From NCBI GenBank assembly GCA_045544515.1, contig JAZPZD010000013.1:1-13094 (forward strand): a stretch of DNA of 13,094 nucleotides. The letters are read 5' to 3'. The position numbers and the translations under genes are program-made. Source of the DNA: RGIG8748 sp045544515 (GTDB lineage Bacteria > Bacillota > Clostridia > UMGS1810). Of the stretch, positions 1 to 6,179 are shown piece by piece. Every line of letters begins with the position of its first letter. The first letter of the stretch is position 1. A model generated the notes under the pieces. The model saw nothing but the letters and a program-made list of their open reading frames with translations. It had not been told where the DNA came from and ran no database searches.

Positions 1-26
1 CTTTTTAATTTAATTTCTTAAATCTC

Positions 27-55
27 TTGATTTTTCCAATTTTGTGTGATATACT
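27..55 (+). promoter_or_regulatory. sigma-A type promoter for the XRE regulator gene
   Basis: A -35 element TTGATT (27-32) and a -10 element TATACT (50-55) are separated by 17 bases, with a TGn extension (TGA) directly before the -10. Transcription would start near 62, about 27 bases before the ATG at 89. The fit is good by inspection only. Confidence 0.6.
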
Positions 56-88
56 AAATTAAGAAGTTTAATATACGAGGTGTTTATT

Positions 89-562
89 ATGGCTATTGGT
101 CAAAGAATTAAGTTCTTTCGTAATTTAAGAAAGTTTACACAAAAAGAGTTAGGATTAAAACTTAACTTCCCTGAAAATGCTGCCGATGTTCGTGTGGCTC
201 AATATGAATCGGAAACAAGAATTCCAAAGGAAGATGTAATCAAGGCTTTCGCTGAGCATCTTGATGTATGTCCTTCAGCTCTTGATGTACCTAACATTGA
301 TTCATATATTGGTTTAATGCACACACTGTTTGCACTTGAAGATATGTATGGTCTTAAAGTGAATAACATTGATGGTCAGGTATGTATTACTCTTGATACT
401 GAAAATAAGAGCTATTTAGAAATGTTTAAAATGATTTCTGCTTGGCAGAAAGAGTATCAGAGATTTATTGACGGAGAAATTACCAAAGAAGAATATGACC
501 AATGGCGTTATACCTATCCTGAAAAAGATGGCAAAGGATTCAAACGCATTGTTCAATTATAA
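89..562 (+). CDS. XRE-family helix-turn-helix transcriptional regulator
   Basis: A 157-residue cytoplasmic protein, probably a DNA-binding repressor. Residues about 3-65 form an XRE/Cro-type HTH: the N-terminal GQRIKFFRNLRKFTQKELG supplies the first helices, and VAQYESETRIP is the usual segment just after the recognition helix. The remaining ~90 residues (DSYIGLMHTLFALEDMYG, then an acidic stretch ending EEYDQWRYTYPE) are not a domain I can assign. I recall similar XRE proteins from integrative and conjugative elements of gut Firmicutes, often with a longer C-terminus; that is memory, not a search. The start is ATG 89, because ACGAGG at 75-80 lies 8 bases upstream; a GTG at 80 overlaps this ribosome site and is unlikely. 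The gene is a single transcription unit between its own promoter and a strong terminator. Its target is unknown. Confidence 0.85.
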   Translation: MAIGQRIKFFRNLRKFTQKELGLKLNFPENAADVRVAQYESETRIPKEDVIKAFAEHLDVCPSALDVPNIDSYIGLMHTLFALEDMYGLKVNNIDGQVCITLDTENKSYLEMFKMISAWQKEYQRFIDGEITKEEYDQWRYTYPEKDGKGFKRIVQL

Positions 563-591
563 GAATAAAAAATTTTCATATAGACACAAAA

Positions 592-633
592 ATCCCCCTG
601 AAAACTTTATCGTTTTCAGGGGGATAGTTTTTT
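592..633. terminator. strong intrinsic terminator, probably bidirectional
   Basis: A perfect 14-bp stem, ATCCCCCTGAAAAC (592-605) with GTTTTCAGGGGGAT (612-625), has a 6-base loop. On the + strand it is followed by AG and six T (628-633), giving a textbook terminator for the XRE gene. On the - strand five T lie at the other foot (588-592), so it may also stop transcripts arriving from guaA. Confidence 0.9.
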
Positions 634-646
634 AAAGCTTCATTCC

Positions 647-685
647 CTGCAATGGTTAAATAGTATCAAATTAGTATCATTGCAG
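647..685. repeat. inverted repeat enclosing a tandem 8-bp direct repeat
   Basis: CTGCAATG (647-654) is the exact reverse complement of CATTGCAG (678-685). Inside lie two copies of TAGTATCA (661-668 and 672-679), 11 bases apart, about one helical turn. Such helically phased repeats suit a protein-binding site, for example integrase arm sites or an operator. No gene occupies the stretch, and the binding partner is unknown. Confidence 0.5.
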
Positions 686-738
686 ATTTCAAAGTCCCGA
701 AAAGCCTTATTTTAAGCCACTTTCGAGGGTTTGATTAC

Positions 739-750
739 TTACTCCCACTC
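739..750 (-). other. possible integration (att) core at the 3' end of guaA
   Basis: Read on the - strand these bases are GAGTGGGAGTAA, encoding the terminal Glu-Trp-Glu-stop of GuaA. The 3' end of guaA with this sequence is a documented insertion hotspot for genomic islands in other bacteria. Here the gene ends intact and is followed by an imperfect dyad (696-729) and the 647-685 repeats, compatible with an element end. No second att copy or integrase gene is visible in the window. Confidence 0.3.
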
Positions 751-1722
751 AATCGTACCAATCGGCTTTGGAGTAAGGTCCAAAAGAACGCGGTTGATAC
801 CGTCTACTTCGTTTGTTATGCGGTTTGTTATTTTGTGCAGAACATCGTAGGGAATTTCTTCGATGGTTGCACTCATAGCATCTGTGGTATTTACGGCACG
901 GATTATTGCGGGCCATCCCTCGTAACGCTTGTCGTCTTTTACACCAACACTCTTAAAGTCCGGAACAGCAATAAAATACTGCCATACCTTGCCTGCAAGA
1001 CCGCAAATGTCAAACTCCTCGCGCAGGATTGCGTCGGCTTCTCTTAATGCGTGAAGTCTGTCTCTGGTGATAGCACCAAGGCAACGAACACCAAGTCCGG
1101 GTCCGGGGAACGGCTGACGGTCTACCATTTCTGCAGGAAGTCCGAGCGCTCTGCCTACTACTCTTACCTCATCTTTGTAAAGAAGTTTAACAGGTTCTAC
1201 GAGTTCGAACTCGAAATCTTCGGGAAGTCCGCCGACATTGTGATGAGCCTTTACGCCGTCGCTTTCAAGTATGTCGGGATATATTGTACCCTGTGCAAGA
1301 AAATCCACATCGCCTTTAACCTTGCGAGCCTCTTCTTCAAACACTTTGATAAACTCTCCGCCTATAATCTTACGCTTGGTTTCGGGGTCGGATACTCCTG
1401 CAAGCTTGTCCAAAAATCTATCGGTAGCATCTACATATACCAGATTGGCATCGAGCTGTTTTCCAAATACTTCTACAACCTGCTCACTTTCGCCCTTACG
1501 CATAAGACCGTGATTTACATGCACACAGATGAGCTGTTTGCCAATAGCCTTTATAAGAAGTGCAGCTACTACAGAGCTGTCCACGCCGCCAGAAAGTGCC
1601 AAAAGTACCTTTTTGTCGCCTACCTGCGCACGAATTTCTGCAATCTGCTCGTCTATAAATTCGTCTGCTAAATTTTGTGTTGTGATACGAGCCATCGTAT
1701 CGGGTCTTACATTTGTATTCAT
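739..1722 (-). CDS. guaA: GMP synthase, ATP-pyrophosphatase/dimerisation subunit only (no glutamine amidotransferase domain)
   Basis: This enzyme aminates XMP to GMP with ATP, the last step of guanine nucleotide synthesis in the cytoplasm. The 327-residue product carries the N-type ATP-pyrophosphatase P-loop SGGVDSS (residues 44-50), GTIYPD (145-150), HHNVGGLP (160-167), PGPGLGVR (206-213) and the conserved C-terminus ending TIEWE. Bacterial GuaA is usually about 510-525 residues, with an N-terminal class I glutamine amidotransferase of ~190 residues; that part is absent. The start at 1722 is set by AAAGGAG (1731-1737), 8 bases upstream. A longer frame opening at 1755 would begin only about 7 bases from the predicted transcription start. 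The promoter lies directly upstream, so the short form looks genuine rather than a broken gene. Ammonia must come free or from a separately encoded amidotransferase, as in archaeal two-subunit GMP synthases. Confidence 0.93.
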   Translation of the reverse strand: MNTNVRPDTMARITTQNLADEFIDEQIAEIRAQVGDKKVLLALSGGVDSSVVAALLIKAIGKQLICVHVNHGLMRKGESEQVVEVFGKQLDANLVYVDATDRFLDKLAGVSDPETKRKIIGGEFIKVFEEEARKVKGDVDFLAQGTIYPDILESDGVKAHHNVGGLPEDFEFELVEPVKLLYKDEVRVVGRALGLPAEMVDRQPFPGPGLGVRCLGAITRDRLHALREADAILREEFDICGLAGKVWQYFIAVPDFKSVGVKDDKRYEGWPAIIRAVNTTDAMSATIEEIPYDVLHKITNRITNEVDGINRVLLDLTPKPIGTIEWE

Positions 1723-1768
1723 AACCAAGTCTCCTTTAGTGTTATTATTTGCCATATTTAATGTAAAT

Positions 1769-1798
1769 ATTTTATCACAAAAAAATATTTCTTGTCAA
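1769..1798 (-). promoter_or_regulatory. sigma-A promoter for guaA
   Basis: On the - strand a perfect TTGACA (1793-1798) is followed 18 bases later by TAAAAT (1769-1774), preceded by TGA as an extended -10. Transcription would start near 1762, leaving a leader of about 40 bases. That is too short for a purine riboswitch. Confidence 0.75.
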
Positions 1799-1829
1799 TA
1801 AATTTTAGTTTGTGTTGTGATGCAATTAT

Positions 1830-1853
1830 AAATTTTTAAAAATTTGTTTAAAC
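1830..1853. repeat. two adjacent AT-rich palindromes between divergent promoters
   Basis: AAATTTTTAAAAATTT (1830-1845) is a perfect 16-bp palindrome directly followed by the 8-bp palindrome GTTTAAAC (1846-1853). They lie between the divergent guaA and phosphodiesterase promoters. They could be an operator, an UP-like element or simply AT-rich spacer; nothing in the sequence decides this. Confidence 0.4.
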
Positions 1854-1869
1854 AGGGCTGGTTTTTGTA

Positions 1870-1897
1870 TGGACATTTGTGCAAAAAATGGTATCAT
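1870..1897 (+). promoter_or_regulatory. putative sigma-A promoter for the phosphodiesterase gene
   Basis: TGGACA (1870-1875), 16 bases, then TATCAT (1892-1897) with an extended TGG immediately before it. The transcript would begin near 1904, about 22 bases before the ATG at 1926. The -35 has one mismatch to consensus and the spacer is one base short. Confidence 0.5.
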
Positions 1898-1925
1898 AAA
1901 CAAAAAGAAAAAGGAATGATAGATT

Positions 1926-2468
1926 ATGAAATGGCTTATTGCATCGGATATACACGGCTCCGGATATTACTGTCAAAAGCTCTTGGAGGCGTTTGAAAAA
2001 GAAAAAGCAGACAAGCTGGTGCTTTTGGGCGATATATTGTATCACGGCCCGAGAAACGACCTGCCAAAAGAATACAACCCGAAAGCTGTCATCCAAATGC
2101 TGAACAACATAAAAGAAAACATCCTCTGCGTGCGTGGCAACTGTGACAGCGAAGTTGACCAAATGGTACTCGCGTTTCCTATAATGGCGGAGTATGCCGT
2201 TATCTGTGAAAAAGAAAAGATGATATATTTAACTCACGGACACATATATAGTGAGCAAAATCCCCTGCCAATGAATAAGGGTGATATACTGCTTACCGGA
2301 CACACACACATTGCAAAATGCAAAGAGTACGAAGAATTCACATACATAAATCCGGGATCGGTATCCATACCAAAAGAGAACACTCATCACGGATATATTG
2401 TATTGGAAAACGCCGTCTTCACTTGGAAAGACTTTGACGGAAACGAAATTATGAAACATCAGATATAA
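1926..2468 (+). CDS. yfcE: YfcE/MJ0936-type metallophosphoesterase
   Basis: A 180-residue calcineurin-like phosphodiesterase of the YfcE family; E. coli YfcE hydrolyses phosphodiester model substrates with a Mn2+ centre, but its physiological substrate is not established. All metal-binding motifs are present in order: SDIHG (residues 7-11; Asp8, His10), LGDILYHGP (34-42; Asp36), GNCD (71-74; Asn72), THGH (103-106) and GHTH (125-128), followed by INPGSVS (141-147). Length and order match the family, and no signal peptide or membrane segment is seen. The start follows AAGGA (1911-1915), spaced 10 bases. It stands alone with its own promoter, divergent from guaA and convergent with spoIIE, so the neighbours say little about its substrate. 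Confidence 0.93.
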   Translation: MKWLIASDIHGSGYYCQKLLEAFEKEKADKLVLLGDILYHGPRNDLPKEYNPKAVIQMLNNIKENILCVRGNCDSEVDQMVLAFPIMAEYAVICEKEKMIYLTHGHIYSEQNPLPMNKGDILLTGHTHIAKCKEYEEFTYINPGSVSIPKENTHHGYIVLENAVFTWKDFDGNEIMKHQI

Positions 2469-2473
2469 ACAAC

Positions 2474-2502
2474 ATAAGCACACGGTTTTTTCGTGTGCTT
2501 AT
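2474..2502. terminator. intrinsic terminator between the convergent phosphodiesterase and spoIIE genes
   Basis: The 11-bp stem ATAAGCACACG (2474-2484) with CGTGTGCTTAT (2492-2502) has a T-rich 7-base loop, six bases after the + strand stop codon. The downstream tract on the + strand is TTATTAAT, a weak T-run. On the - strand the following bases are GTTGTTTATATC. It may serve both genes, best supported for the + strand one. Confidence 0.7.
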
Positions 2503-2591
2503 TTATTAATCCATTTTGTAGGCGACATTCCCACATAGGTCGAAAACACCTTGGATTGGAAGAGTCCGCCCAGATTATAAACGGCGACTTT
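2499..2591 (-). pseudogene. possible C-terminal remnant of an AraC-family regulator
   Basis: Just downstream of spoIIE, the - strand frame 2591-2499 reads about 30 codons ending at a TAA. It includes SKVFSTYVGMSPTKW, which resembles the last helix of AraC/XylS DNA-binding domains (pattern S-R/K-x-F-K-x-Y-x-G-M-S/T-P-x-x-Y/W). The preceding residues (VYNLGGLFQ) fit the family only loosely and seem to lack several positions. No start codon, ribosome site or rest of the protein is present, and the frame continues into the antisense-free 3' part of spoIIE in another frame. It could be chance; the call rests on one short motif. Confidence 0.25.
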
Positions 2592-2592
2592 G

Positions 2593-4932
2593 TTATTCGT
2601 CTTTCCAGATATTCAAAACTATTACGCTCATATCGTCTTTTGCCTTATTTTCGGACATTTCCAGAGCTGTGCTTATTATTTTGGAAGCGGTTATCTGTGG
2701 ATTTACAAAATCGGTTTTTTCCAAAAGATTTATTAACTCGTCTTGCTTTTCGCTATTGAAAACATCATACACGCCATCAGAAAGCAGTACCGCCAATGCC
2801 GAGCCTGATACCTCGTAACTGTCCTCTGCCATATGCGAACCTCCCTGCAAAAGCACACTTGCAGGATAGCTCATCTGCGACTTGTATACCTTGTTATCTT
2901 CTTTGACATATGCCGACGGAGATGCGGTTTTATAAAAATTTATCAATCCCGAATTCAAGTCAACACTGCACACATCCAGAGTAACAAAATTCTCCGACGA
3001 ACAGCCCAAAAGAAAAGAAGAATTAATAAGCCTTACGGCTGCTTTTATATCCATTCCCGAAGATATAAAGTTACCCAAAAGTGCTATTGCTAAGGTGCTG
3101 TCCTTTGACGCACACTCGCCTGTGCCCATTCCGTCGCTTATTGCACAAAACATCTTGCCGCTTCTGTCCTGACACACGAGCATACTGTCGCCGGAAACCT
3201 TTTCGCCGCTTTTGCACACGGCGGCCTTGCCTACAGTAATGTTAAAGGCATTTTTGGGTCCCAGGGTAAGAGTTGCGGTATTTTTCGTATGGTTTACTCC
3301 CCGTGAGGATACTTTTAAATTAGTTAACTCTTCTATACAGTTTTTAACCAGGCTTTCGTCCTTTTTGGTAATATCCCATTTATCAAAGGCAACCTCGCAT
3401 ACAAAGTTTTTGTCCCTGCCGCTTAAAAATATAACATCACTTACCCCTATACCAAGGGTGTCAAGTCTTATGTTGAGTTCTTTTTCGGTTGGAATATCCG
3501 GAAACAATTCAAACTCGCCTGCCATATCGCTTACAGAATTTGCTACCTCTTCCATCTGACAGGACATAAGGCTTCGGCACTCATTTAGCTTGGCAGAATA
3601 AATTTTTTCGGTTTTATATACATCAAACATACGATTGAAAGCATCTACCAGATTATCGAGCTTTGTGCACTTTGAAGATATTTCTTCGGGTACATCTTCC
3701 TTTAGTACTATTCCCTTTTCTTCAGCAGTTTCGAGCATTTCAAACATTGCCTTGTAGCTCTGTTTATACCCTCTCTCCCAACAATTATATTTAAGACCGC
3801 AATCTCTGCAAACCTTGGAATTTGCACTATCTATCATCCGTATGATATATCCTTTTGTGATATTGTTTTCCTTTGAACAGGTGCTGTACGCACCAGAAAG
3901 TGCCCTGTAACTTTCGGACATACGCTTTAGCTTTTTTGATATTACAGATTGCATCTTGTCCTCTTCTATAAAAGCCGAGGTGGCGATATGTACCGTCTTT
4001 GCACTAAAAGAAGAGAGGTATTTTGTGACGCGTTTTGGAAGAACAGCAAATATGAGCGAGGCCAAAATTATTTCGAATATATCAAACGGAAGTATTTCGC
4101 CTGCAAAAAAAGCAACCATCACAGTGTGTGCAAAAACAAATCCTGCCACAACTCCCCATTTACCATAGCGTTTTAATATTCCCGAACAAAACGAAACAAG
4201 TGCAAAGGCACCGATAGAGGCAGTTATACTGTCGGTTCTATCCACGGTTATCATACCAAGGACTATACCCATTGCCGTTCCGAGCGATATATCGCCTTCC
4301 AGGCTTATAATATATATAGTAACGATAGAAAGTACTATGGAAACATCCATACCCAAAAACATAGGAAATCTTGTGGTAAGCTTGATAAGAAGCGCTCCCA
4401 AAACATAGAGAGATATCAGCTCGGTATCATAAACACATTTTCTTTCGTTGGCGTTTACGGCAAGCGGAACCGCAGACGAAAAAACATACACCGACGCAAA
4501 GCACAAAACTGCCTCCAACAGTGCCAAAAAGCAATCATACCAAAAGAACCCCGAAACTATATTGGCACAGAGTGAAGAGACAAACAAAAAGCCCGAAACA
4601 GCAAAAGCTCTTATCTTGATTTTGGACTTGAACACTCCCATAAACAAGGTGGCACAGGCCAAAGGAATTATGTACAAAACTACCTCGTAATCCATACGGA
4701 AACGAAGCAATCCCAAAACAGAGGAAACAAAAAACATTATCCATTTGCCCGGGGAAAAGCACGCAGCATACGCACCAAGTCCAAACGGAGTTTTTTCTGC
4801 AAAGACACTGCAGCCCGACATAAGATAGCACAGAGCAAGATATATAATATCCCTTACACTCATATTAAGAGATATCCTTTTTTGAAGTGTGTTTTTTTTG
4901 TTAAACAAAACCGTATTTACCATATCACTCAT
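2593..4932 (-). CDS. spoIIE: stage II sporulation protein E (SpoIIE), PP2C-type serine phosphatase
   Basis: SpoIIE dephosphorylates the anti-anti-sigma factor SpoIIAA-P, which frees sigma-F in the forespore; it also interacts with FtsZ at the polar septum. The 779-residue product (B. subtilis ~827) has an N-terminal membrane region with about ten hydrophobic segments (roughly residues 28-300). A cytoplasmic middle region follows, with a Cys cluster (C375, C378, C384) and helical stretches. The C-terminal phosphatase domain starts near 560 and shows VSGDS (579-583), SDGMGTGE (599-606), LSDGV (717-721) and KDDMS (765-769), supplying the metal-binding aspartates. The start at 4932 follows AGGAG (4942-4946), spaced 9 bases. 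It is a single gene with its own promoter behind the prsA terminator. Its presence implies an endospore former. Confidence 0.96.
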   Translation of the reverse strand: MSDMVNTVLFNKKNTLQKRISLNMSVRDIIYLALCYLMSGCSVFAEKTPFGLGAYAACFSPGKWIMFFVSSVLGLLRFRMDYEVVLYIIPLACATLFMGVFKSKIKIRAFAVSGFLFVSSLCANIVSGFFWYDCFLALLEAVLCFASVYVFSSAVPLAVNANERKCVYDTELISLYVLGALLIKLTTRFPMFLGMDVSIVLSIVTIYIISLEGDISLGTAMGIVLGMITVDRTDSITASIGAFALVSFCSGILKRYGKWGVVAGFVFAHTVMVAFFAGEILPFDIFEIILASLIFAVLPKRVTKYLSSFSAKTVHIATSAFIEEDKMQSVISKKLKRMSESYRALSGAYSTCSKENNITKGYIIRMIDSANSKVCRDCGLKYNCWERGYKQSYKAMFEMLETAEEKGIVLKEDVPEEISSKCTKLDNLVDAFNRMFDVYKTEKIYSAKLNECRSLMSCQMEEVANSVSDMAGEFELFPDIPTEKELNIRLDTLGIGVSDVIFLSGRDKNFVCEVAFDKWDITKKDESLVKNCIEELTNLKVSSRGVNHTKNTATLTLGPKNAFNITVGKAAVCKSGEKVSGDSMLVCQDRSGKMFCAISDGMGTGECASKDSTLAIALLGNFISSGMDIKAAVRLINSSFLLGCSSENFVTLDVCSVDLNSGLINFYKTASPSAYVKEDNKVYKSQMSYPASVLLQGGSHMAEDSYEVSGSALAVLLSDGVYDVFNSEKQDELINLLEKTDFVNPQITASKIISTALEMSENKAKDDMSVIVLNIWKDE

Positions 4933-4964
4933 TTGTATACTCTCCTATTTATTTGTTTTAGACT

Positions 4965-4998
4965 ATTCTAACACAACGCAAGAGAGTTATTTTGTAAA
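4965..4998 (-). promoter_or_regulatory. putative spoIIE promoter with a 22-bp spacer
   Basis: On the - strand TAGAAT (4965-4970), preceded by TGT as an extended -10, lies 22 bases after TTTACA (4993-4998). No good -35 exists at 17-18 bases. Spo0A-activated sigma-A promoters of B. subtilis (spoIIG, spoIIE) have similarly over-long 21-22 bp spacers. I found no clean 0A box (TGTCGAA), so Spo0A control is only inferred. Confidence 0.45.
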
Positions 4999-5034
4999 AC
5001 GGTGTTGTATATGCTATGTTTCGTACCAAAAATT

Positions 5035-5071
5035 AAGAGCTATTTCGATTGTATTCATCAAAATAGCTCTT
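5035..5071 (-). terminator. intrinsic terminator of the pth-mfd-prsA unit
   Basis: AAGAGCTATTT (5035-5045) pairs perfectly with AAATAGCTCTT (5061-5071), and an inner GAT/ATC pair (5047-5049, 5057-5059) extends the stem. It begins 6 bases after the prsA stop codon. On the - strand it is followed by TTAATTTTT. On the + strand six T also follow (5074-5079), but no + strand gene ends here. Confidence 0.85.
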
Positions 5072-5077
5072 GGTTTT

Positions 5078-6139
5078 TTATTCTTCGTTTTTAATTATTG
5101 TCGGTTCTACTTTTTTTAGAACTTTGTCGTTGGTTTTGATATCCGCCTTGGATTTCCAAACCTTAACCTGCTTTTTGAATTCCTTTTCGGCAACAATTTG
5201 CTTTGCAGTATTATACGCCTGAAGTTCAGCCTCGCCCTCGGGATTAAAGGGCACTCTCTTTATTATATGGATACCATAATCTGTAGTAACCAAATCGCTT
5301 ACTTCGTTAATCTTGAGTGCAAATGCCGCCTTTTCGAACGGCAACACCATCTCACCCTTGGTAAACACATATCCCTCGGGAGCAGTAGCAAGTCCCGGGT
5401 CCTTGCTCTCGGTATTCATAATTTCATCAAAATCCGCACCGGATTTGATTTTGTTAAGAATATCGGCAGCCTTTTGTTTTGCTTCTTCCACAGCTTTTTC
5501 GCTAAGCGGCTGGTTGGTTTCCTGATTGATTGTAGGAATAAGTATATGTTTTGCCTTAACAAATTCGGTTTCGTAGTACTTGGAAACATCTGCCTCCTCG
5601 GGCACAATCTCTTCTTTTTCTACCATTTGGGATATGAGGTACTGTATATATGCACTCTCCATATAATAATCCTCAAACTCATCAACGCTTATACCCATAT
5701 ATTCAAACTGTGCAAGAGAAACCTTGTCCTGTTTGAGCTGGGAAATCTGATTGGAAATATATGATTTTTCATCATTGGATATTGTAATATCTCTTTCTAT
5801 CGCTTTGTTGTATGCAACAACATCGTCTATAAGGTCTGCAAGTGCCTTTTCTTTAACAACTTCGAGATTGGTCTTTTTGCCGTCTACCTTTTTGTCCCAG
5901 AAATCTGCAGGGATTTCTGATGCGTTGGTATATCCTGCGTCTTTGAGATATTCATCCTGTGCATCATAGAAATAAAGGTTGAACCTGTCTATGCCATATT
6001 CTTTTCCGTCAACGGTAACAACAACATCTTTTTTATCTGCGGTTTTATCTCCCGCATCATTTACATCCGTAACAAGTGAGCATCCTCCGATAAGACAAAC
6101 AATGCACAATAATGATATTAATCCGATTATTTTCTTCAT
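5078..6139 (-). CDS. prsA: PrsA-like peptidyl-prolyl isomerase (parvulin) lipoprotein
   Basis: A membrane-anchored extracytoplasmic foldase that would help secreted proteins fold. The 353-residue precursor starts with KK, a hydrophobic stretch (residues 4-18) and lipobox IGGC, so the mature protein would begin at lipidated Cys20. A SurA/PrsA-type helical N-terminal region (~40-190) precedes a parvulin rotamase domain (~195-296) that begins KAKHIL, contains GADFDEIM and AAFALKINEVSD, and ends YGIHIIKRV. A Lys-rich tail follows. The start at 6139 is fixed by GGAGG (6149-6153), spaced 9 bases; an in-frame ATG at 6157 overlaps this ribosome site. The gene follows mfd by 40 bases and precedes the operon terminator. 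Client proteins cannot be deduced; whether it equals B. subtilis PrsA or a paralogue is open. Confidence 0.9.
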   Translation of the reverse strand: MKKIIGLISLLCIVCLIGGCSLVTDVNDAGDKTADKKDVVVTVDGKEYGIDRFNLYFYDAQDEYLKDAGYTNASEIPADFWDKKVDGKKTNLEVVKEKALADLIDDVVAYNKAIERDITISNDEKSYISNQISQLKQDKVSLAQFEYMGISVDEFEDYYMESAYIQYLISQMVEKEEIVPEEADVSKYYETEFVKAKHILIPTINQETNQPLSEKAVEEAKQKAADILNKIKSGADFDEIMNTESKDPGLATAPEGYVFTKGEMVLPFEKAAFALKINEVSDLVTTDYGIHIIKRVPFNPEGEAELQAYNTAKQIVAEKEFKKQVKVWKSKADIKTNDKVLKKVEPTIIKNEE

Positions 6140-6179
6140 ATTATGCTTCCTCCCCATAATAATATATCTAAAGTATACC

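Noticed and set aside
1051..1671. A 206-codon open frame on the + strand opposite guaA
   Set aside because: It is entirely antisense to a conserved gene, has low-complexity Tyr/Phe/Lys-rich composition and no known motif.
1723..1755. An 11-codon N-terminal extension of GuaA starting at 1755
   Set aside because: The AAAGGAG ribosome site for the start at 1722 lies inside it, and the promoter would leave almost no leader.
1723..1798. A purine riboswitch in front of guaA
   Set aside because: The predicted leader is only about 40 bases and shows no three-way-junction pairing, so there is no room for an aptamer and expression platform.
4999..5040. A Spo0A box upstream of spoIIE
   Set aside because: The best candidate, GGTACGAA on the - strand, matches TGTCGAA poorly, so no site was annotated.
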